This document shows positions 32,098 to 37,378 of a DNA stretch of 37,378 nucleotides, piece after piece (position 1 is the first letter of the stretch; each line of letters opens with the position of its first letter). The position numbers and the translations under genes were made by a program. The DNA is taken from NCBI GenBank assembly GCA_032988165.1, contig JANTQF010000342.1:1-37378 (forward strand), given 5' to 3'. This stretch comes from Emmonsiellopsis sp. PD_33. Its lineage: Eukaryota; Ascomycota; Eurotiomycetes; Onygenales; Ajellomycetaceae. The notes under the pieces are model-generated. The model did no database searches. It had not been told where the DNA came from and saw nothing but the letters and a program-made list of their open reading frames with translations.

Positions 32098-35000
32098 ATG
32101 TCCGGAAAAGACGACCATCTGGCCTATGGCCACTATGGAGGCCAGGAGGAATCTGAACGCAGTGGAGGAGGCGCTAGGAGCCTGCTTGGGGATACCCTAC
32201 ACAAGTTCCGCGACAAGTATAACGAGTACTCGGCATCTGGTTCTCAGCCACAGCAGCAGTCGCATTACAATACCCAAGGAGGACATCAGGTATGAGAGCC
32301 GGGGCTAGCATCGTTGGTGTTGGGATATTGGTGTCTACACGATGACAGTATTTACTCTTACTAACAAAGTTCAGGGACCACCTGGTTCCCACGGTTATCA
32401 GCAGGCGTTCCCTGGATCCCAACAATCTTATGGCCAGGCACCGTACAATGACCCCGTCCATGGGCAAAACCCGCCATACGCTGATTCTGCCCACGGCCAA
32501 AATCCGCCCTACCAGAGCGGCAGCAAACCTCAGAAACCAGACCTAGTATCCGGTTTACTGGGCAAGGTGCAAGGCATTGGGTCTGACCTTGCCCAGAAAC
32601 TCGGGTCCACCCTTGATCCCCAAGCATATGCCCAATACGGCCCGCAGACCGGACACGGACACGGACAGTCACAGAACCGATTTGGAAGCTTCGCGCCTCC
32701 GAGGGAACGCTGCGATGCTAAGTGGTATGTGGACGGGTGCGACTACATGTGGGCAGTCTCGAGGGCACTAGAGACCGCGAGAGAGTCAGTCTGGATTTTG
32801 GATTGTACGTTATACCCCTGATATACCAGCTATTCTTGTTACTAACAATATCCTTTAGGGTGGTTGTCGCCAGAACTGTATTTGAGACGCCCACCGGCCA
32901 AGAACGAGCAATACCGACTGGATCGGATGCTCCAGGCTGCTGCTCAACGCGGCGTTCGGGTCAACGTGATTGTGTATAAAGAGGTGACCCAAGCGTTGAC
33001 ATGTAAGTTTACAGGTTTCTGTTTGGCCGATGCTCTTTCTGTACATTGACTAATTGCTATAACAGTGTCATCGTCCCATACTAAACATCATTTGGAGGAT
33101 CTGCATCCGAACATTGCTGTATTCAGGCACCCAGACCACCTCCCCGATAGACAGACCATCCATTCCTCTGTTATGGAATCTTTCAAGAACCTCACGATGG
33201 ATGCTGCTGGAGTCTCCAAGCTATCTGGAGATGCCTTGAAAGGTCTGTATGGAATGAGTGGCGATGTCGTCCTATACTGGGCCCACCATGAGAAACTATG
33301 TTTAGTTGACGGAAAAACCGCTTTTATGGGTGGACTTGATCTGTGTTTTGGCCGATGGGATACCCACCAACACGCTATTTCTGATGTCCATCCAAATGAC
33401 ATTAAGGAGACAGTTTTCCCTGGCCAGGACTATAACAACGCTAGAGTTCTAGATTTCCAAGACGTGAATCACTGGGAAAACAACAAGCTCGACCGCAAAA
33501 ACAGCTCACGAATGGGCTGGTCCGATGTTGCGGTTAGTCTGCACGGGCCTGTTGTTGAGGATCTACGCAAACATTTTGTCGAACGTTGGAACTTCATCTT
33601 TGATGAGAAATATAATGTCCGCCAAGATACTAGGTATTCGAGACTGGCGCTCTATTCCCGTCCACTGTCATCTTCAGGCGGCCCAGGACCACACCACCAA
33701 CAACAGCAGCAGCAGCACGGATATCAACCACAACCCGCTGCTCACGGTCAACAGTATCCTCCTCCACCATCCGGCCCACCGACTTCTCAGTCTCATGGTG
33801 GCTATCAATCTGGTCAACCCCAGTGGAGCGCGTCAGGCCCAACTTCACATAGCTCTGGTCCTACTCACTCCCAATCGCAGACGCCCTATTTTCCACCTCC
33901 ACCCACTCAGGGCACCCCCCACTCGCAATCGCGTGGCTACGAGCCATATGATAACAGCGGGTATGAACATTTCCAGCCGGGTCAGCACCAAGAACCTGAT
34001 CACGACCGTGCTCTTACCACAGAGTTGCGCGGCCTAAGAGGCGAGATTAAAGGATTTGGTAACATTCTCCGAGGGCAGCTTGCAGGACAAGTACACCAGT
34101 ACCAGGACCGCTACTTTTCTAGTCAGCCCGGAGGATCACAAGGACAAGTTCCGGCCAATATGTCATGCCAGATCATCCGTAGCTCCGCCAAATGGAGCCA
34201 TGGAATGTCGACGGAGCATTCGATTGCTGATGCATATGCGTCAATTATTCGTGACAGCGAGCACTTTATTTACATCGAAAACCAGTTTTTCATCACTGCC
34301 ACGTCTGATGCACAGAAACCTATCGCAAACAAGATCGGAGCCGCGATCGTTGAGCGTATTCTCCGTGCCGCAAGGGCAGGCCAGAAGTATAAGATGATTG
34401 TTGTTATCCCATGCGTGCCTTGCTTTGCTGGAGAGCTTCGTGAGGACGTTGCCCTTGGTATTCGTGCCATTATGGAATTCCAATATACGTCCATCAACCG
34501 TGGTGGACACAGCATAATGGAATCCATTGCCAAGGAAGGATATAACCCGATGGATTATATCCGTTTCTATAACCTCCGCAGCTACGACCGCATCAATGCG
34601 AGTGCAGAGATGGCCAAAGCTGAACAGAAGAGTGGGGTCGATTATCAAGCTGCTCAAAATCAGCACGACGACAAGGTCACCGCAACCAAAACCAGCGCCT
34701 TCGACACGACCGCCCAGTATCAGCAATACCAGCAAGCTGCCCACCAGGTTTCTCACTCACAGCCGTCCTCTGGCCGCTGGAATAGTGTAAGTGAGTGTTA
34801 CATGCTAGGTGGTGAAGATATTCGTAAGGTGCCCTGGGAGCATCCTGGTGATATGTCCGAAATCGACGCCTTTGTGACCGAAGAACTTTACGTGCATTCC
34901 AAGGTACGACCAATCCATCCACTAAACTGCGACATTCCCATGATATTATCGTTCTAACATGGTGCTTAGGTTTTGATTGCCGATGACCGGACAGTGATTT

Positions 35001-35668
35001 GCGGAAGTGCCAACCTAAACGATCGTTCTCAGCTTGGAGACCATGATTCGGAAATTGCAGTTATTATCCAGGACCCTACACCTATGGAGTCCACGATGAA
35101 TGGTCAGCCATGGCTTGTAAGCAAGTTCGCAGCTACCCTGCGACGACAGCTATGCCGAAAGCACTTGGGCTTGATTCCAGTCGAAGACCACCAACGACCA
35201 AACGCCAACTTTGAACCCGTCGGTGTGCCCAATGTCTATGACTACAACTCACCAGAAAACCAGATTGTAACCGATCCGCTCTCCGACACTTTCCAGAGTC
35301 TCTGGAACTCCCGTGCAAAGACAAACACCGGAGTCTTCCGCAAGGTATTCCACGTTGTACCTGACGACAGTGTGCGAAACTGGGCCGATTATAAAGAGTT
35401 TTACGAGTACTATTTCCGCAATCCGATTAGCGAAGAGGGGAAGAAAGAGAAAGAGGCACAGGGACAGGGACAGAAACCCGAGCTACCTCGCTATTTGCTC
35501 GGACATGTGGTTCGGGACGATTTCCCCGAGGGCGTGAAGGCTGTCAAGGAAGAGCTGAGTAAGATTAAGGGCACCCTTGTGGAAATGCCGTTGATGTTCT
35601 TGATTGAAGAGGACATCGCACAAGAAGGGGTGTCATTTAACAGCATCACAGCGACTCTTTACACATGA
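32098..35668 (+). CDS. phospholipase D (PLD1-like), HKD family
   Basis: Spliced model of five exons: 32098-32289, 32375-32804, 32859-33002, 33066-34903 and 34970-35668, giving 1,100 residues in phase throughout. It hydrolyses phosphatidylcholine to phosphatidic acid and choline at membranes. First HKD motif HEKLCLVD (H330, K332, D337) followed by GGLDLCFGRWDTHQH; second HSKVLIADD (H866, K868, D873) followed by GSANLNDRSQLG. Other family landmarks: WWLSPELYLRRPP, SSSHTKHHLEDLHPNIAVFR, YIENQFFI, VVIPCVPCFAG. The N-terminus (first 190 residues) is Gly/Gln/Tyr-rich and lacks PX and PH domains. A Gln/Pro/Ser-rich low-complexity linker of about 100 residues (roughly 460-570) separates the two catalytic halves. 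The structure matches the short fungal PLD group rather than Spo14. Both active sites are intact. Confidence 0.95.
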
Positions 35669-36486
35669 TCGGGTCTATGTCTTTCTTTCATTGTGGGTTT
35701 GTTAATGAACTGGTTTATGTCGTATTTTTGTTTTGATGAGATCTTTGCAATATCTTTGGCCATCTTCTTTCTCCACTGGTTAGTTCTTGGTAAACCTGAT
35801 TCAAGATGGCACTCTCTGCAAACGGCCATTGCCAGCCACATTTTGCCATGCATGACAATGCAACATGTGATGCCATGCGATGCGATGCAATGCCATGTTT
35901 TTGTCCCATTTGTCTGGAAGCTGGCAAAGCTTCGCGCTTCACCTGCTTGCTTTTTGCATTGTATCTAAAGATACTCCTCTCTCTTGAACCTGATCTACCT
36001 TTGTGTGCGACTGTCTGTGCTTTTATTTCCCTCCAACATGAGATGATGACGAAACGGCCTGATTAGTTAGTTAGTTATAAACGTCATCTATTTTTGCATC
36101 ATTGAAACTTTTTGGTAGTACTGTTGAATATGTGCTTGTCGCGTGGCTCTATCTATCCCACAAAGTATCATGATTGATTGAAGTCTTCGGGTAGCGTAGC
36201 TACTAATCTACTCGATAAAATAACTACTAGTAGTCAATTGCTTCATACCCATCATACTCCTCCCCTTAACCCTTATATCTACCATGCCCACCCCCATATT
36301 CCCCCACAAAACCTTCTCCATGCCCCACCAGCAAACACTGAAAACAACCAACACACGAAATCTCTATATTCATCCATCTTAATCTGATTCACGCTTCTTT
36401 AAGTTGTGAATCCCTTCTCCCAGCTCTAACCCATCACCTGCTTCACTATTTAAGAAAGATAGTGCTCGTAAAGGTGGTTAATCTTG

Positions 36487-36508
36487 ATATTGTTCCCAGG
36501 AACAATAT
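36487..36508. repeat. 22-bp palindrome with adjacent tandem repeat
   Basis: ATATTGTTCC, then CA, then GGAACAATAT: perfect 10-bp arms with a 2-base centre. The right arm runs into AACAATATTA, which is repeated in tandem (36501-36510, 36511-36520). It could be a binding site or a small repeat end; function unknown. Confidence 0.75.
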
Positions 36509-36709
36509 TAAACAATATTATGCCGAAAGTGATGGGGGTTGATGATGATGGAAGTGAAAGACCCTGGATGCTGATTGGTTGGATGCTTATAGGTGGGTTT
36601 CGCATTTAGCTTAGTGTCAATTTAAGCTAGGTGGTTTTGGGGCTAGCAGGGTTGAGACATAACCAGGCCCTTAAGCTTACATCAGCTACACTTTTCCTCC
36701 ATCTTTGGA

Positions 36710-36733
36710 CAGACCCTCACATACAAGGGTCTG
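36710..36733. repeat. short inverted repeat (8-bp stem, 8-nt loop)
   Basis: CAGACCCT (36710-36717) pairs with AGGGTCTG (36726-36733) across CACATACA. No U-tract or nearby gene end supports a specific role. Confidence 0.55.
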
Positions 36734-37180
36734 CCAGCTCAATGAAAACCACCATCTCAACACAAAATTTCACCTTTAATATTGAATAACTCCCCAATGC
36801 AATGACTTCCTGGTATATTTTAATAGAGAATTAAATCTCTGGATCTCTAGCTTTAAGTACCAACTGTGAAAATTAAATTTAATGGTTTTCTCAGGAAGAT
36901 ATGAGATTTCTTATTTCTATCTATGAGACCAGCATGATAATTAGAACTCCTGAACTTTAACAACCCACTGAGACTGAAGGATTAGTGTAGATATCACCAG
37001 ATTTACTGGGAGATTACAGAATTGAATAGATTAGGTTATAATCAACTTAGATCTCTTAATTCTATCTCTCTCTTTAATTATAGAAATATGGGAAAATATT
37101 GAGCAGAAAACACAGTAATGTGACCTCACGTGATATCATGTGCACCCCACCAAAAATCTCGGGGGGAGTTGGGGGCAGTA

Positions 37181-37333
37181 GGGGTGGTAGGGGTGGTAAG
37201 GGTGGTAAGGGTGGTAGGGGTGGTAGGGGTGGTAGGGGTGGTAGGGGTGGTAGGGGTGGTAGGGGTGGTAGGGGTGGTAGGGGTGGTAGGGGTGGTAGGG
37301 GTGGTAGGGGTGGTAGGGGTGGTAGGGGAGGTC
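37181..37333. repeat. G-rich 9-bp minisatellite (GGGGTGGTA)n
   Basis: Sixteen tandem 9-bp units from 37181 to 37324 (units three and four begin with A), plus a degenerate seventeenth. The strand carries a G-run every 9 bases, compatible with G-quadruplex formation. The unit is a multiple of three, so it keeps a long artificial Gly-Val open frame, which is not a gene. It is not the TTAGGG telomere repeat. Confidence 0.9.
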
Positions 37334-37378
37334 GTGGAGATATGGGGGGGACGTGTGGCTGGGGGGTGATAGGGGGGG

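Larger units (their letters stand above)
35669..37180. other. gene-free tail after phospholipase D
   Basis: Begins with the PLD 3' region. No coding frame recognised. Contains a degenerate GATGC tandem (35864-35897), a 22-bp palindrome (36487-36508) and a hairpin (36710-36733). From about 36770 to 37120 the sequence is AT-rich and could be an old repeat remnant. Confidence 0.5.

Noticed and set aside
37130..37369. Gly-Val repeat open frame
   Set aside because: Product of the 9-bp minisatellite, not a coding gene.
37181..37378. Telomere-like G-rich repeat at the window end
   Set aside because: Unit is 9-bp GGGGTGGTA, not the TTAGGG repeat of filamentous fungi.

Overview
The window looks like nuclear DNA of a filamentous ascomycete, most likely Eurotiomycetes (Aspergillus/Penicillium-type). 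Reasons: short introns (mostly 40-150 bp) with GT..AG ends and TACTAAC-like branch sites, fungus-specific families (fungal rhodopsin-like 7TM, af470-like/DUF4188, fungal cyanase, PLD1-like phospholipase D), and AT-rich transposon islands full of in-frame TAG/TAA at glutamine positions, the usual mark of repeat-induced point mutation (RIP). The genus is an inference. Gene models were spliced by hand: reading frame and family conservation were checked across each junction, but there is no transcript evidence.

Left part (1-11030), all genes on the minus strand: a two-transmembrane fungal protein (379-1032), a six-exon rhodopsin-like 7TM protein (2085-3540), a three-exon C2H2 zinc-finger protein (6787-8239), a four-exon cyanate hydratase (8785-9514) and an af470/DUF4188-like membrane protein (10118-11029). 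The 3541-6786 stretch has no intact gene and perhaps one relic.

Middle (12490-27300) is transposon-dominated. A decayed gene lies at 12494-13418. At 13816-17752 is a nested pair: a roughly 421-bp MITE-like element split by a 3,513-bp PIF/Harbinger element with 15-bp perfect termini and a TCA target duplication. A six-exon MFS sugar transporter (18921-20849, minus) follows. Then comes a 3.4-kb gene-poor gap and a small secreted cysteine-rich protein (24207-24731, plus). A RIP-mutated Fot1/Pogo (Tc1/mariner) element lies at 24960-27294; its 622-codon frame is preserved in phase although riddled with stops.

Right part (27779-37378): an F-box plus about 12 ankyrin repeats protein (plus), a convergent DUF7730/F-box-like gene (minus), a five-exon phospholipase D (32098-35668, plus), and a gene-free tail with a 22-bp palindrome and a 9-bp G-rich minisatellite near the window end.

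The genes do not form an obvious pathway or biosynthetic cluster; they look like housekeeping or accessory genes interrupted by transposon islands. No RNA genes, CRISPR arrays or clearly new multi-gene system were recognised. The most unusual items are the nested transposon, the frame-preserved Pogo copy, the decayed gene of unknown family, and the orphan cysteine-rich secreted protein beside a transposon.
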